A stretch of DNA of 64,000 bases, from assembly GCA_036245525.1 (NCBI GenBank), contig BTPG01000006.1, forward strand, positions 70,919,964-70,983,963. Reading direction: 5' to 3'. The notes beneath the pieces were generated by a model, which was not told the origin of the DNA, ran no database searches, and saw only the letters and a program-made list of their open reading frames with translations. How positions within the stretch are numbered: the stretch's first letter is position 1; each line of letters starts with the position of its first letter. Made by a program: the position numbers and the translations under genes. The stretch is from Semisulcospira habei. Taxonomy: Eukaryota; Mollusca; Gastropoda; Semisulcospiridae. Of this stretch, positions 9,886-44,816 are shown piece after piece.

Positions 9886-10460
9886 TCTTCACGCTAACTA
9901 TTTTATGTACGAGTTCCCGTAATGTTGAGGCAAAAAGTGAAAACTGACTCCCTGGGTCACCACTGGTGGTACTCTGTGCCTCAGCTCACAATCCCTAATA
10001 AGAGGTAAAGCGCGATAAGAGTGGCAGGAAAACGTTTCAGTTTCGCTCCGTTGAATATTTTTTGTCGGGCCCTTTTCCTAAAAACCCATTACTGTTTGCA
10101 GCCCTATCTACCTCATTTATATCACCCATTGAATGCAGCGACATGAGCACGCTAATGCTTATAACTTCCGTGTTGATATTCGGGAACGATCATGAAGATA
10201 AAATATATACGTACGAAAACGGTTCGTGGTTGTAGCAATAGTGACTTGACACTTTCTTCATAGGTAACCCCCTAACGAACATTCCATCTCGGGGCTAATA
10301 CTGTTATTTTGTGTTGTGCTGTAGTGTGCTGTAGTGTGATGTGTGATCGATTAAATTGTACTGTACTGTATTGTATTTTTGTTGTATTGCATTGTCTTGT
10401 ATAGATTATATTGTATTGTATTTATTGTATTCATAAGCCTATCGAAATAGACTTATGTTG
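9886..10460. other. no gene seen
   Basis: Unique-looking DNA that becomes TG/TA-rich and merges into the pentanucleotide array. Confidence 0.5.
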
Positions 10461-10537
10461 TATGGTATGGTATGGTATGGTATGGTATGGTATGGTATGG
10501 TATGGTATGGTATGGTATGGTATGGTATGGTATGGTA
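10461..10537. repeat. (TATGG)n pentanucleotide array
   Basis: About 15 uninterrupted TATGG units. Confidence 0.95.
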
Positions 10538-10574
10538 TTGCATTGTATTCTATCTTCTTGACTGGTGAATAAAA

Positions 10575-10768
10575 TTAACCTGATCTAACTGCGAGAGAAA
10601 TAGCTTCTCATGTGCAATCAATGTTTCTTGTTGTCCCTACATCTCTTTCCGCTGTTTGCTGATCACAGTTTGAGTCGATCTATATTCCTGGGATGGATGT
10701 AGTTCCTTGGCTGTCCGTTGACTAAGATCTTAGAAACACAATCTCCTACTAGTGGCAGGGAAGAGGTG
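10575..10768. mobile_element. hairpin element, family A (old copy)
   Basis: It starts TTAACCTGATCTAACTGCGA and ends AGTGGCAGGGAAGAGG. The central palindrome is largely eroded. Confidence 0.5.
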
Positions 10769-10847
10769 TATTTTCAATTTTTCCCCTAATTACCATTGAT
10801 GTACAGATGGTGGGAGAGAGGAGAGCGGGAGATGTATTGTAATATAA

Positions 10848-11008
10848 GTTATTGGTAGCAGGGGTTTGCTATATGGACCCTTGTAGGTCTGAGGGAGGTC
10901 AAAGGAACCATTTTACCTCGAAGGACGAAGGCCTGAGGGGTACAATGGTTCCTTTGACCTCCCAAAGGCATACAAGGGTCCGTGCAGCAAGTCCCTGCTA
11001 CCAATAAC
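10848..11008. mobile_element. inverted-repeat element, single copy in window
   Basis: Left arm TTATTGGTAGCAGGGG pairs with CCCTGCTACCAATAA. The inner arms GGACCCTTGTAGG and GAGGTCAAAGGAACCAT pair with their complements. The whole reads as a palindrome of about 150 bp, consistent with a MITE or foldback element. No second copy was seen here. Confidence 0.7.
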
Positions 11009-11378
11009 GTATTTGTTTTCATTCCTCCAATATTTTCGTATAATAAATCAAGAAGAAATCGTCCGACCTGGATCCTGCCAGACATGACCGACGTCAAAGG
11101 AATATACATTTATACATAATAGACGTATTACGTAATTTAAAATCTTTCATGAAGTTGCCGTCTCCAATAGTGTGCTTGTTGTTTCGAACAACACTAAGTA
11201 ACTTTGTACTTTAGAACGTTTTGGTGATCAATTTGTCGCTACAAGGGTTTGTGTATCGAGGTCACATGGTATGGTTTGCGTTAAAAGGATTGTTCGTGTG
11301 ACCTAGGAATGAAACCAATGAGCTTTGTGGCAATGTAACAATTGACTGGAATAAATGCGGACACTCCCTGTTGCATTA
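11009..11378. other. no gene seen
   Basis: No supported feature. Confidence 0.5.
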
Positions 11379-11472
11379 TGACGAGCAAAAGAAATGCGAC
11401 ATTTTTGGAATCATCCGAAACACTTGAGTGTTTCCGATGATTCCAAAAATGTCGCATTTCTTTTGCTCGTCA
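11379..11472. mobile_element. hairpin element, family C, near-perfect palindrome
   Basis: Arms TGACGAGCAAAAGAAATGCG and CGCATTTCTTTTGCTCGTCA meet at GAAACACTTGAGTGTTTC. One or two mismatches occur over about 94 bp. This is the reference copy for family C. Confidence 0.85.
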
Positions 11473-11701
11473 GTATCAGCGTGCCTTGTCACACAGTTGC
11501 TGTAGACTCCGAGAGCCTTGTGACAAATTGTCCCAAGGATCAAAGAGCCTTTTCTTGGGAGTATATTAATATGCTCCCGTCCAATTTAACTGCCCTGGGT
11601 GGGATGATAAATTTTAAAAAAATTGGACTTGAGTTAAGTTGGCCTGACCTCGGGACAATTTGATACGAGGCTAGTAAAGTTTCCACGGGTTTTATAACAA
11701 T

Positions 11702-11905
11702 TTAACCCCTTCCTCCCACTAGACGCATATTTTTTTTCTGAAATATGTGTTCATTCAACGACCTACAGCCACAATCGCCCAAGGAACGTCAGCAAGAGAC
11801 TTAGGTCCTCATGAGGCCCCTCAATCGCTGGGGCTCATGAGGATCTATGTTTCTTACGATCGGATCGCGTTCACCTATTTTCAGGCGCAATCAAGGGCGT
11901 AATTG
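11702..11905. mobile_element. hairpin element, family A, inverted copy
   Basis: TTAACCCCTTCCTCCCACTA starts the copy. The hairpin near 11799-11850 is AGGTCCTCATGAGGCCCCTC with an imperfect partner. The sequence before its TTAA (TTTTATAACAA) also precedes the copy at 21977, so the two copies share flanking sequence. Confidence 0.75.
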
Positions 11906-12160
11906 TCAAACAGTTTATGAAAAAGCCACGAGATATTGGACAAAGAAGATGCTGTCAGTGGCCCGTGCACAGCGGCCGTCGTGGGTCAGAAAACGTTTTG
12001 TTACTGACAAGGCTGTCGAAAACAGCGGTACTAGCACTGGTACATGAGCCTCTAGAGGTCGGTGGTGTCACAGAAGATAGGTGACGACTGGGACATACTG
12101 AGGCTAGAACTGAGAGACAGAACAGTGGGGAAAACAGTAAACGATTTCACAAGTTTTAAA
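11906..12160. other. no gene seen
   Basis: No supported feature. Confidence 0.5.
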
Positions 12161-12300
12161 AGGTCAAAATCTGCGCGTGTTTTGACGACAAACAATGGAC
12201 ATTAAGCCCGGACAAACATGCGATATCGCATGTTTGTCTGGAATTTAAACCGCTGTTTTTTCGTCGAAACACGTAATTTTGACCTACCTCTGATTTCCGA
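12161..12300. mobile_element. hairpin element, family E
   Basis: Central palindrome GACAAACATGCGATATCGCA with its return, flanked by inverted AGGTCAAAAT and ATTTTGACCT and by GTGTTTTGACGA and TCGTCGAAACAC. A longer version lies at 63478-63872. Confidence 0.8.
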
Positions 12301-12566
12301 ACAACGTCTATTGTTTCTAAGGCTAGGAAGATATAACGTCCATACGCACACATTCTTTATTTTCCCCTATCTGCGAGAGAACGGGGTTGCCATGGAAGAA
12401 ATAAACATGCTTAGATAAGACAGTATGAACTCAATTTATTATTATTTTTCAAACAGAAATACAAACAAGTGCACAATTTGCTACTTATCTTTTCTTGCTG
12501 GGAAATGGCAACTGGCAGTCACCTTTATGGTCTGGATTTCCCCTGTTAGAGCGCTTGACCTCATAA

Positions 12567-12657
12567 TTAACCCTTCGGCTGTCAGTCGCGGTTTAGTCGC
12601 AATGATTCCTCTAGGAATCATCGCCACTAAAACCGCGACCGACAACCAAGGGGTTAA
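12567..12657. mobile_element. hairpin element, family B, TTAA-bounded
   Basis: TTAACCCTTCGGCTGTC at the left and the inverted ACAACCAAGGGGTTAA at the right, meeting at CCTCTAGG. About 91 bp with a few mismatches. It lies 136 bp beyond the sulfatase stop codon and so may fall in the 3' UTR. Confidence 0.85.
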
Positions 12658-12697
12658 ACTTATCGACATTTATATTAAATGACGCCATATCAATCCA

Positions 12698-12792
12698 TGG
12701 ACAATGACACAAATAAAATCTGTTGATAATGTCGTTTCCATCGTTCTACTCTATTGATGCTGATCTAACAATGACACAACAAAACATTCCGT
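12698..12792 (-). other. putative start of sulfatase 3' UTR
   Basis: Sequence after the TGA on the minus strand. It carries no repeat until the family B element at 12657-12567. The transcript end is not known. Confidence 0.4.
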
Positions 12793-35599
<22,807 letters not shown>

Positions 35600-35699
35600 T
35601 GCTTTCTGAAATTTGAAATATAAAAAGCATGTAAAAATAATCTTTAAAAAAATAAACATAATCCATAAGAACTATGACGGAAACGGAAATAATACAAAA

Positions 35700-36127
35700 T
35701 TAACTCCTTATTGCCTGAAGCAGGTCGACGTAAGGATTAGTGACAGCGTTATACCGCAATCGTTTCCTTTCCCATGCAGCTGGAAACCAATGTGCTTGCC
35801 ACAATACCGATTGATTAAGTGGCGGATTGTTAATAATGAAAGACCAAAAACAGTGATTCGGCGACAGCTATCGCAATATTGTCTTGTGTGCTAATATTTG
35901 TTTTGTCCCAACCTGCATGATTGTGGTCGCCGAGTGCTTATTCAGGACCGCAAACATCTGTTGGTTTCACTGAAAAGGACAAATAACGGGCACTCTTCAG
36001 GCACCATTTATAATCAAGCGCTAACCTTGAGCTATCATTATTAATACATATCTATTGTTGTGGCTAAAACTCAAAGAGCTGAAGCCTTGCTGATTCAGGT
36101 TATATTTTCCAAACAGACAAGGACAGA
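35700..36127. other. region upstream of sulfatase, no promoter recognised
   Basis: This is 5' of the first coding exon. I see no convincing TATA box or CpG-rich core. An upstream non-coding exon may lie here or further right. Confidence 0.4.
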
Positions 36128-36208
36128 TTAACTCATTCGAGACGTGCCTCATCCGGATACGCCGCTTAAAGCCGCGTATCCGAATGCAGCACGTCCAAGA
36201 CGCGTTAA
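36128..36208. mobile_element. hairpin element, family F, TTAA-bounded
   Basis: TTAACTCATTCGAGACGTGC at the left and CACGTCCAAGACGCGTTAA at the right, around GCCGCTTAAAGCCGC. Confidence 0.85.
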
Positions 36209-36432
36209 GGGGAAAAAGGTTTGTGCAAGCTGCCGGCGGATGAGTCATTTTGTTGTGCACTCTAGGTCAGTCTGGTCTTCTGTGTGTCGGTCACATGGAT
36301 AAAAGTGAAATCTCTGTATAAGTGTCATTTAGTCTTAAGGCACTTAAGCAGACGATAGTGATAATATTACCTATATGGTACAGATTAGCTTACTGCACCT
36401 GAAAAGGCACCAAGTTAATCTAGCTATACCGT

Positions 36433-36650
36433 TTAACCCCTTCACTGCCGATAAAAAGTGAACATGATCCAACTGCAAGAAATATAGATCCTTATGAGCC
36501 CCAGCGGCCCATGAGACTCTTCGCCTCTTGCTGAGACCAATTTGTATCCATGTTTCTTGGACGGTGTAGGCTTTTGGTCATTGAATGAACCAAGATTTCA
36601 GAAACAAAAATATACGTACAGAGTACGTACAGTGGCAGGGAAGGGGTTAA
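36433..36650. mobile_element. hairpin element, family A, TTAA at both ends
   Basis: TTAACCCCTTCACTGCCGAT and GGCAGGGAAGGGGTTAA ends. The central hairpin is shortened to GAGCCCCAGCGGCCCATG. An extra GTACGTACA unit lies near the right end. Confidence 0.85.
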
Positions 36651-36710
36651 GGAAGTTTAGACGAAATTTTAAGGAGTCAGGGGAAGGTTAGCGCTCATAT
36701 TCCAGGATAA

Positions 36711-36967
<257 letters not shown>

Positions 36968-36970
36968 GAC

Positions 36971-37175
36971 AGAGATTCAATGATTTAATTAAGCTTTATC
37001 TATCAACGGTTGAGGCATTGACATCGTCACAGACAATCGCCATCTTTCAAACCTGGCAGTTGCTACAAAACTACGAGACAATATACACAAAACTAAGTAT
37101 ATAAATGTACATGTATATGAAACAAAAACATTGCTAGCTTAGGGAAAGAAAGTCCCTTGATGATCTCACACTCTT

Positions 37176-37250
<75 letters not shown>

Positions 37251-37251
37251 A

Positions 37252-37308
<57 letters not shown>

Positions 37309-37688
37309 TTATGACGTAATGAGCAAACGTAATCAGATCAGTTTACAGGGAAGTATATATTTCACAACATAATGATTACGACTGCTTCGAGAAGTACTTG
37401 AAGAGACTGATTTTGAAACGGGCTAGAGAGGAAGCGGATTTCACATATTCAGGAAGCGTGTTCCAACTCTGCATTCCAGAGAATGAAAAACTAGATTTGT
37501 ATATATCAATTCTTGTTTTGGGGACTAAGAAATGTTGCCTAATATTACCAATCCAGGCCAAAAAGGTGACTGCCAAGCGTGTAAAATGCAAAGAAGTACC
37601 ATCTTTTTCTTCCCTTTCTCTCTGTCTCTCCAATTTTTCAGTTATTACACGAGACCCTTGTCTCCCGGTCAAACTGGCATCGTCATAA
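36971..37688 (-). mobile_element. CR1/L2-group LINE, 3' fragment
   Basis: The minus frame ends KTRIDIYKSSFSFSGMQSWN, then LPEYVKSASSLARFK, closely matching the end of the element at 37690-40602 (KPRIDLYKTSLSFSGELIWN). Its 3' UTR has GACGATGTCAATGCCT and an ATAAAGCTT end, as in that element. It holds a (CA)n array at 37176-37304. It is head-to-head with the next LINE. Confidence 0.8.
37176..37304. repeat. (CA)n microsatellite
   Basis: CA array with one CCAT interruption, inside the LINE 3' fragment. Confidence 0.95.
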
Positions 37689-37689
37689 T

Positions 37690-40259
37690 TCTATCCAGCA
37701 TTTAGTTCATCGACGCGTCGACCTAGAAACGATGGAGGTGGAGTGTGTATGGGTCGAAGTTAAGTGTCCGAAATCTAAACCGGTATTAATTGGGTTCTTA
37801 TATAGAAATCCCGCCTCAACCTTTGAGTGGTACGATCAGTTTAGTCAGAACCTTGACAGAGCTTTAAAAAAGAAGGCCGACATTCTTCTATTGGGCGATT
37901 TTAATATAGATTTACTTAAGCCGCACCCCGCATGGGGCTCAACGTCATCTCTGTTTGGCTTAGTACAGTTAGTGAAATCACCCACCAGAATTACTCCAAC
38001 TACTTCCACGCTTATAGACCACATATATACTAATAAACCCAAAGCCGTCTCTGACGTTGATGTCTCAGATCTTAGTGTTAGTGATCATTATCCTGTGGCT
38101 TGCTTCTGGTCTTCTAAACTCCCTAAACCAAAAAAGAACGGCCATACATCTATAACGTATAGGACATTTAAACACTTCAGGAAAGACGAATTTCTATTTG
38201 ATCTAGAAAATACTCCTTTTAATGACGTGCTCCTGTCCTATGATCCTAATACCGCCCTCAGGATTTGGTACTCTCTTTTCCTAAATGTACTTAATAAACA
38301 TGCTCCTCTACGCGAGAGGAGGGTAAAATCTAACACTCTTTCTCCCTGGCTTACTCCGGAAATCATGCAGGCGATGGCGCTTAGAAACGATCTACGTAGC
38401 AATAAAATGTTCACTGAATATAAGCAACAGCGTAACCGTGTTAAATACATGATCAGAGAGGCAAGAAAAAGGTTAGTTCTTGACACGGTTAAAGACAGCA
38501 AAGATACCTCTACTATATGGCGCCTTCTAAACACACTTACTAGGGGGTCTCCAAGTACCGCAACTACCATTCCCACTAATATTACTGCTGATACATTCAA
38601 TGACCATTTTCTTTCGATTGCCAAATCTCTAATCTCGCCAAGCCAGGATAACACTTATCACCGTTCAAATCTGCTGTCTGAGTTTTGTCAACAAAGAACA
38701 ATGGGCACAGTCCCCTTCAACATCCCTATGTTAGCTGTTCATGAAGTGGGTTTACTCATAAGTAACCTTCCAAATAAAAAGTCATCGGGGCCTGATGTCA
38801 TTAGCCCAAAAATACTTAAACTGTCCCTCCCATACATTGTAGAATCCTTAACTTATATTTATAATCTATGTATCCAGCATAACACTTTTCCTAACGAACT
38901 TAAATATTCCAAAGTAATTCCACTTCCAAAAACAAAAGATCGTTCTGACCCTAATAATTATCGGCCTATTTCTTTATTATCTGTTTTGTCCAAACCACTG
39001 GAAAGGCACGTTCATAAACACCTGCTTGCTTACCTTGAAAACCGTAAGCTCCTCCACCCTTTACAATCCGGATTTCGCCCGCAGCATTCATGCCACACAG
39101 CACTTACACGCCTTGTTGACACATGGCTCAAAGGTATGAATAAGTTACAGTTAACAGGAGTAGTCTATCTGGATTTTAAGAAGGCTTTTGATCTGATTAA
39201 CCACACTATTCTGACTGCTAAGCTTCACACATACCTCAATAACGGAGACGCAGTTGCATTTTTCACATCTTACCTTACTAAAAGAAAACAAAAGGTTCTT
39301 GTTCATGGCTCATATTCCTCTCTCAAAGATGTAAGCTTCGGTATGCCCAAGGGTCTGTACTGGGCCCCCTACTGTTTTGCTTATTTATCAATGATTTGCC
39401 TCTACATATTACTTGCCAAGATGTACAATGCGACCTTTTTGCTAACGACACTTCATTTCATACTACTAGTAAAGATATACAGGTAATTTCGGACAACCTA
39501 CAACAAAGTCTTCATGAAGTATCAGCTTGGTGTGTGAACAATTCTATGATTGTTCATCCAGCCAAAACGAAATCGATGGTAGTCGCCACGCGCCAAAAAC
39601 AGCAGATAACGCCTCTATTACTTAACCTTTCACTTAAAGGTAGTCAGGTAGAACAGGTAAATGAACATCGAGTACTGGGGATTACAATCGACAGTCAGCT
39701 AAAATGGCAAGCTCATACAGACGGCTTATGCAAAATAGTAGCCAAAAATCTCTTTATGTTATCAAAACTGAAATATTATATTGATTCAGATACCCGTAAA
39801 CTATTTTATAACGCTCACATACGTTCTTATATCGATTACGCGTCAACGGTATGGGATGGATGTAGTGAGGTCCATTTAACGAGACTCAATTCCCTACACA
39901 GACGAGCGGCCAAAATAATCTGCCCTGATCCACACCTAAGCACTGAAGAAAAGCTCTCAAAAGCAGGTCTCCTGCCTCTTCAAGGTCATTTTAAATTTAA
40001 CAAAGCAATCTTTATGTTCAAAGTGTGGAAACGCAAAACACCTGAGTACATCTCCACTTTGTTCCGTAAGTCTGAATCCAAGCTTGGAAACATCAGAAAG
40101 CTTTTCATAGTCCCAAAACCAAGGATCGATCTATATAAAACTAGCTTATCCTTCTCAGGGGAACTTATCTGGAATGCGCTTCCGGACCATGTAAAATCCA
40201 CCTCCTCGCTAGCTTGTTTTAAAAAGGGTCTCTGCAAACATTTTGTGGATCATTCGTAG
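37690..40259 (+). pseudogene. LINE endonuclease/RT polyprotein, copy 1
   Basis: The frame 37732-39486 holds the endonuclease end (LLLGDFNIDLL, TLIDHIYT, SDHYPVAC) and the RT fingers (NNYRPISLLSVLSKPLERHV, GFRPQHSCHTAL, VVYLDFKKAFDLINH). Near 39345 the expected GVPQGS is read as GMPKGLY, a one-base loss in a C run. The frame continues at 39396-40259. There the catalytic FADD reads FAND (CDLFANDTSF), so the first metal-binding Asp is replaced. The carboxy end (WNALPDHVKSTSSLACFK) is typical of CR1/L2-group proteins. Confidence 0.88.
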
Positions 40260-40602
40260 GGATGCCTTAACCACTTGTATTCTATGTCTCTTTTTATGCT
40301 GGGTCCAATTTATTCCCAATTAAGTCTGTTATCCTTTTTATTTATCTTTTGGGCTACTTAGCTCTGTCTATGTGTGAATGGGGGCGGGTGGGGTGGTGGG
40401 TGTCTGTGAGTCTATGAGTATGTCTGTCTATGTGAACAGTGTTGTCATCTGTTTGCAAGTATTATGTTTACTTATATGTATGTATATTTGTAGTTAGTCT
40501 TGTAGTTGTTAGCAACGGCAGGTTTGTAAAATGGCTGTGTCGATGACGATGTCAATGCCTAAACCGTTGTAAAATAAAGTTTCATTGATTCATTGATTCA
40601 TT
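37690..40602 (+). mobile_element. CR1/L2-group LINE, copy 1, 5'-truncated
   Basis: It carries the end of the endonuclease, a full-length RT region and a 3' UTR ending AAAATAAAGTTTC followed by ATTGATTC repeats. Frameshift and active-site loss make it dead. The next copy of the same family starts within a few bases of its tail. Confidence 0.88.
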
Positions 40603-43358
40603 CTCTCTGTCTCTCTCTGTCAGCGACAGAGCTTAAATTTCAGCTCTGTAGTTTCTCCTGGATTTTGTTTAACTTTGTTAGCGTTCATACGTATTCATTT
40701 GTTCTTATTTGACTTACGTACACATTTTTTTCCCCCAACGTGTTCATTCATCATGCCTGCCTGTAGCCCAACTGTACACCAGTGTTCGCTGCAAAAGCAA
40801 GATTTACGAATAGGGCATCTTAACATTTATCATTTATACAACAAAGTGCCCGACGCCACTGTTTTACTTTCACAACCCCAACCCTTTCATGTGTTTGGAT
40901 TTACGGGTCTAGACTCAGAGAACATATTAGTGACGACTCGATCTCCATTCATATTTATACTATATTCCGTAGAGATGCATCATCTGCTGGTCATACCGGT
41001 ATAGCTGTGTACCTTCAAACTCTATCCGCCAATACGTTACCCGCCGCGTGGATTTAGAGTCTAGTCACGTAGAAAGTTTATTCCTTGAATTGAAATGTGA
41101 TGAATCTTCCCCCACACTTATCGGATTTATTTATCGCACCCCTTCAGCCATATTCTCATGGTGTGATGATTTTGTCACCATGATGGATAAGGTGCAACTA
41201 CGTAACAACAAAGACATACACCTTCTAGGCGATTTTAATATTGACCTTCTCAAGACTGGTCATGCGGCGTGGAATTACACCATCTCATTATTTGGCCTGC
41301 AACAGATGGTTCGGTCTCCCACAAGAGTTTCTTTTTCATCCGCCACATTGATTGACCACATCTACACTACAAATATATCTGCTGTCAAGAACGTCCATGT
41401 GCTAAATGTAGCCATTAGTGATCACTTTCCTACTTGTTTTAATCTTTCAGTTAAACGTGATAAACCCCAGCACAAACAACACACTCCCATCACCTACAGG
41501 TCTTACAAAAAGTTCATCACTGATGACTTTCTTCGTGACCTATCAAACATGCCCTTTCACCTTATTTATAACACTAATGATCCCAATGAAGCCCTAGCGC
41601 TTTGGTACAAGCTGTTTCTTAGCTTTGGGTCCTAGATAAACATGCCCCACTCAGGACTAAACGAATTAAACACCCTACCCTCCCGCCTTGGTTGTCAAAG
41701 GACATCATTCACGCGATGAAAATAAGAGATGAATTAAAACGGCAGGAAAAAAAAAACTTGCAGATTTTAGAAAACAACGTAATTTTGTAAAATCCTTAGT
41801 TAGAAAAGCTCAGAAAACGCTTGCGGAAAAAAGTTATCGCAGAGGGTAAAGATACCCGAAGTGTCTGGAATGGAATCAATTTGTTTACAAAGCGGGAAAG
41901 TTCCATCCCTGCTACTACCTCTCCAGGCATGGATCCAGCCGCCTTTAATTCCCATTTTTTAAATATCGCTGAGTCCCTTGTACAGTCTTTTTCCTCTAGC
42001 AGTGATAGCTACAGTTGTTCTGCTAAACTGCGCACACACTGTGAGTCTGCAGCAGGTGCGTCCTTCTCCATACCTCTTATGACAGTGTTTGAAGTTGGTA
42101 AATATATTTCTACTCTAACCAGTAAATCGTGTGGCCTGGATGGAATAAACAACATGGTACTAAAATTGTCACTTCCATACACAGCTGAATCCTTGACATT
42201 TATATTCAACCTTTCTATCACGCAAGGTATTTTTCCAGATGCCATGAAAGACTCTAAAGTTGTCCCCATTCCCAAACGTAAAGATCTCAAAAGGCCAAAC
42301 GATTTCCGTCCTATTTCAGTGTTATCAATATTATCGAAGCCACTAGAAAGACACGTTCACAAGCACCTACTCCAATTCTTGGAGAATCAACGCCTACTCA
42401 TATCTCTTCAGTCCGGTTTTCGACCTAAACACTCGTGTCATACTGCACTCGTTCACATTGTTGACTCTTGGCTCTCATCGGTGAACAATTCCAAATTAAA
42501 TGGTGCCGTTTTTCTTGACCTAACCAAAGCATTTGATTTAGTCGATCACAACATTCTTTTAAAGAAACTTTCAGTATATAAGTTTGATTCAAACTCTATA
42601 GCGTTTTTCTCCTCCTACCTAAGTCGCCGCCGACAGAAGGTGTACTCGAACGGAAGGTATTCGAAAGAAGGTATAGTAAGGCACGGAGTCCCCCAAGGAT
42701 CTATCATAGGGCCGCTTTTATTTTCTTTATTCATCAATGACCTGCCTCTTTCCATCTCAAATCCTAATGTAAAATACAAACTCTTTGCTGACGATTCAAC
42801 GCTCAATCAATCAGACAATCGTGTCACGACGCTAAATTGTATCCTCCAGCAAAGTCTTGATGAAGTGTCAGATTGGTGTACGCATAATCGCATGCTACTC
42901 AATACTTATAAAACCAAAAGCATGTTGATAACAACCCGCCAAAAGCATCGGCTACATCCTGCCCCTTTGATACTTTCACTTGGCGATAAATCTATCCAAC
43001 AGGTATCCAAGCACCGCCTACTGGGAGCTGTAATTGACGACCAGCTCAATTGGTCGTCGCATATCGACAGTTTGTGCAAATCATTGTCCAGGAATGTATT
43101 TCTGCTCTCTAAACTTAGACATATTCTTAGTACAAAGTGCTGTACATTGTTCCTCCACGCACACATTAAGAGTCACTGAGACTATGCGTCCTCTTTGTGG
43201 GACGAATGCAGCGAACGTCATATTAAAAAAATCATCTCGCTGTATCGTCGTTCAGTTAAAATAATTATTTCAAACCCTACTTCCACAGACGAAAAAATAA
43301 AATCCATCTACATCCCTAAAAAGGATGCATCAGGTCTCGCTTATAACCCATGTCTAAG
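40603..43358 (+). mobile_element. CR1/L2-group LINE, copy 2, 3'-cut by a hairpin
   Basis: Same family and orientation as copy 1 but with more of the 5' part (amino-terminal endonuclease near 40740). Its 3' end is missing: homology stops at the family G hairpin that starts near 43359. Confidence 0.85.
40675..43350 (+). pseudogene. LINE endonuclease/RT polyprotein, copy 2
   Basis: Endonuclease start LRIGHLNIYHLYNK, with TETRL lost to FTGLDS. Frame 41048-41635 holds LLGDFNIDLL and SDHFPTC. Frameshifts lie near 40950 and 41635-41820. Frame 41821-43179 holds RPISVLSILSKPLERHV, VFLDLTKAFDLVDHN, HGVPQGSIIGPLLFSLFIND and an intact FADD (LFADDSTLNQ). A TGA at 43177-43179 interrupts the end, and the frame then continues in phase. 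The RT core looks sound, so decay is mostly in the endonuclease and linker. Confidence 0.88.
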
Positions 43359-43453
43359 CAAAATGTCTTCGGGCCCACGACGACCGCCGTGGGCCTGAGC
43401 ACAGCCGTGCGCGGGCCCACTGCGGCCGTCATGGGCCCGAGGACCTTTGCTTA
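43359..43453. mobile_element. hairpin element, family G (full)
   Basis: GCAAAATGTCTTCGGGCCCA at the left, GGGCCCGAGGACCTTTGC at the right, with CACAGCCGTGCGCGG near the centre. Confidence 0.85.
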
Positions 43454-43492
43454 CTGCATGGGTATAATATAGCCAAAGAAAGAAACACGCTT

Positions 43493-43540
43493 GAACTCAT
43501 TCCAGACGTGCGGCGTCCGGGTAGTTAACTCATTCGAGGT
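43493..43540. mobile_element. family F fragments
   Basis: AACTCATTCCAGACGTGCGG, then TTAACTCATTCGAGG. Two left ends lie side by side. Confidence 0.5.
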
Positions 43541-43542
43541 GG

Positions 43543-43624
43543 CCCGCATCAATAGCTGCGGAAGTGTCGTACACCGTTGCCGCCGTCAACGCTGTACGAC
43601 ACATTTGCAGCTATTGATGCGGGT
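43543..43624. mobile_element. hairpin element, distinct core
   Basis: CCCGCATCAATAGCTGCGGA and GTGTCGTACA with inverted partners ending GCTATTGATGCGGG. It sits inside a family F-like start. Confidence 0.7.
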
Positions 43625-43639
43625 ATGCATGTCTTTCAC

Positions 43640-43745
43640 AATAAAGGCTAATCTGGCACTGCCATTGAATTATCATGGTCGATCCATCTCCTTCAACTGG
43701 TACATAGTTCTTAGTTGACGCCTAAAACATTTGGGAAATGCGTCA
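43640..43745. mobile_element. hairpin element, family D (right half)
   Basis: CTAATCTGGCACTGCCATTG and ATTATCATGGTCGATCCATC with the right flank seen at 2560-2640. Confidence 0.65.
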
Positions 43746-44084
43746 ATAATTTACTGTTTGTTTGTTATTTGCCGCTGCTAGAGGTCCACATCGATGTTAT
43801 ATAATTACTTCTCAATAACACTGCGTTCAGTAAGTTCGATGGTCAGAATAATTATAGGAACATCCAAATAGCAATTACTGTGCTCGACGTTTGTTTGGCA
43901 AATAACCATACAGCCCAAAATATCTCTATCCCTTTGAAAACTAGAGCCAAATAAGTATAGACTCAATCTGTCACACACACACACACACACACACTCCCCC
44001 CCCCCCCCTCCCTCTCCACCATCCTCCCCTTGTTCCCGAAAAACGAAACACATCGACAAAAATGCGCTACTAACATCCAAAAAG
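43746..44084. other. no gene seen
   Basis: Contains a short (CA)n and C run near 43972-44020. Otherwise nothing. Confidence 0.5.
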
Positions 44085-44131
44085 CTAACGTAATTGTCTG
44101 GGGAAAATTGAGAAACATTTTGGTCGAAGTT

Positions 44132-44180
<49 letters not shown>

Positions 44181-44560
44181 TAATAATAATAATAATAATA
44201 TAATCATAATCATAATAATAGTCATAATAATAATAATAATAATAATAATGATAATAAAAATAATGATAATAATAACATTTATATAGCGTTTTAGCCCAGC
44301 ATTTGTCACGCTGGCTCTAAGCACTTAAAAACGTAGATACACACAACAACAAAAAACGAGACGCGAAAACACAAGGAGCTTAATGTTGACAGTGAGTGAT
44401 GATAAAGAACGATTAAAGACTAACTGCCAGCTTTGAAACATAAAGGGCTAGACAGATGCATGAGCTTTGAGGAAAAGGTAGGTCTTAAGATTGGTGATAA
44501 TAAAGTAGCATGCAGTGAATGCGCTTTATAACGCAAAAGGAACACTCGTAAATTCAAAGC
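44085..44560 (-). mobile_element. L2-clade LINE 3' end with (ATT)n tail
   Basis: On the minus strand a frame with NLKTYLFLKAHAS-like residues (L2 carboxy end) is followed by AAGTGCTTAGAGCCAGC and CGCTATATAAATGTTATTAT, then ATT repeats (44132-44262). The pair AAGYGCTT and GCGCTATATAAAT before an ATT tail is common to L2 LINEs and SINEs that use their tails. Confidence 0.65.
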
Positions 44561-44563
44561 AAT

Positions 44564-44712
44564 AACCCCAGCCGTCCAATGAGCACGGATTCAAACTAAG
44601 GCAAGCAAGAGGCACAGAACCTCATGAACCCCCGCAGTCGCGGGGGCTCATTAGGTTCTATGCCTCTTGCGGTTGGGCGGATCTGGTTGTGTACTTGCAG
44701 GCAAGAAGTTAA
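44564..44712. mobile_element. hairpin element, family A
   Basis: AGCAAGAGGCACAGAACCTC hairpin around CCCCCGCAGTCGCGGGGG. Right end GGCAAGAAGTTAA. Confidence 0.8.
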
Positions 44713-44816
44713 ACTAACCTTGGTACAAAAAAATGTATATGACGTCAGATATAATTGATAAAAACTGTTGCGTGCGTAAAAAAAAGTTCGTTATGTATAC
44801 CTATTTTCTTATACGA

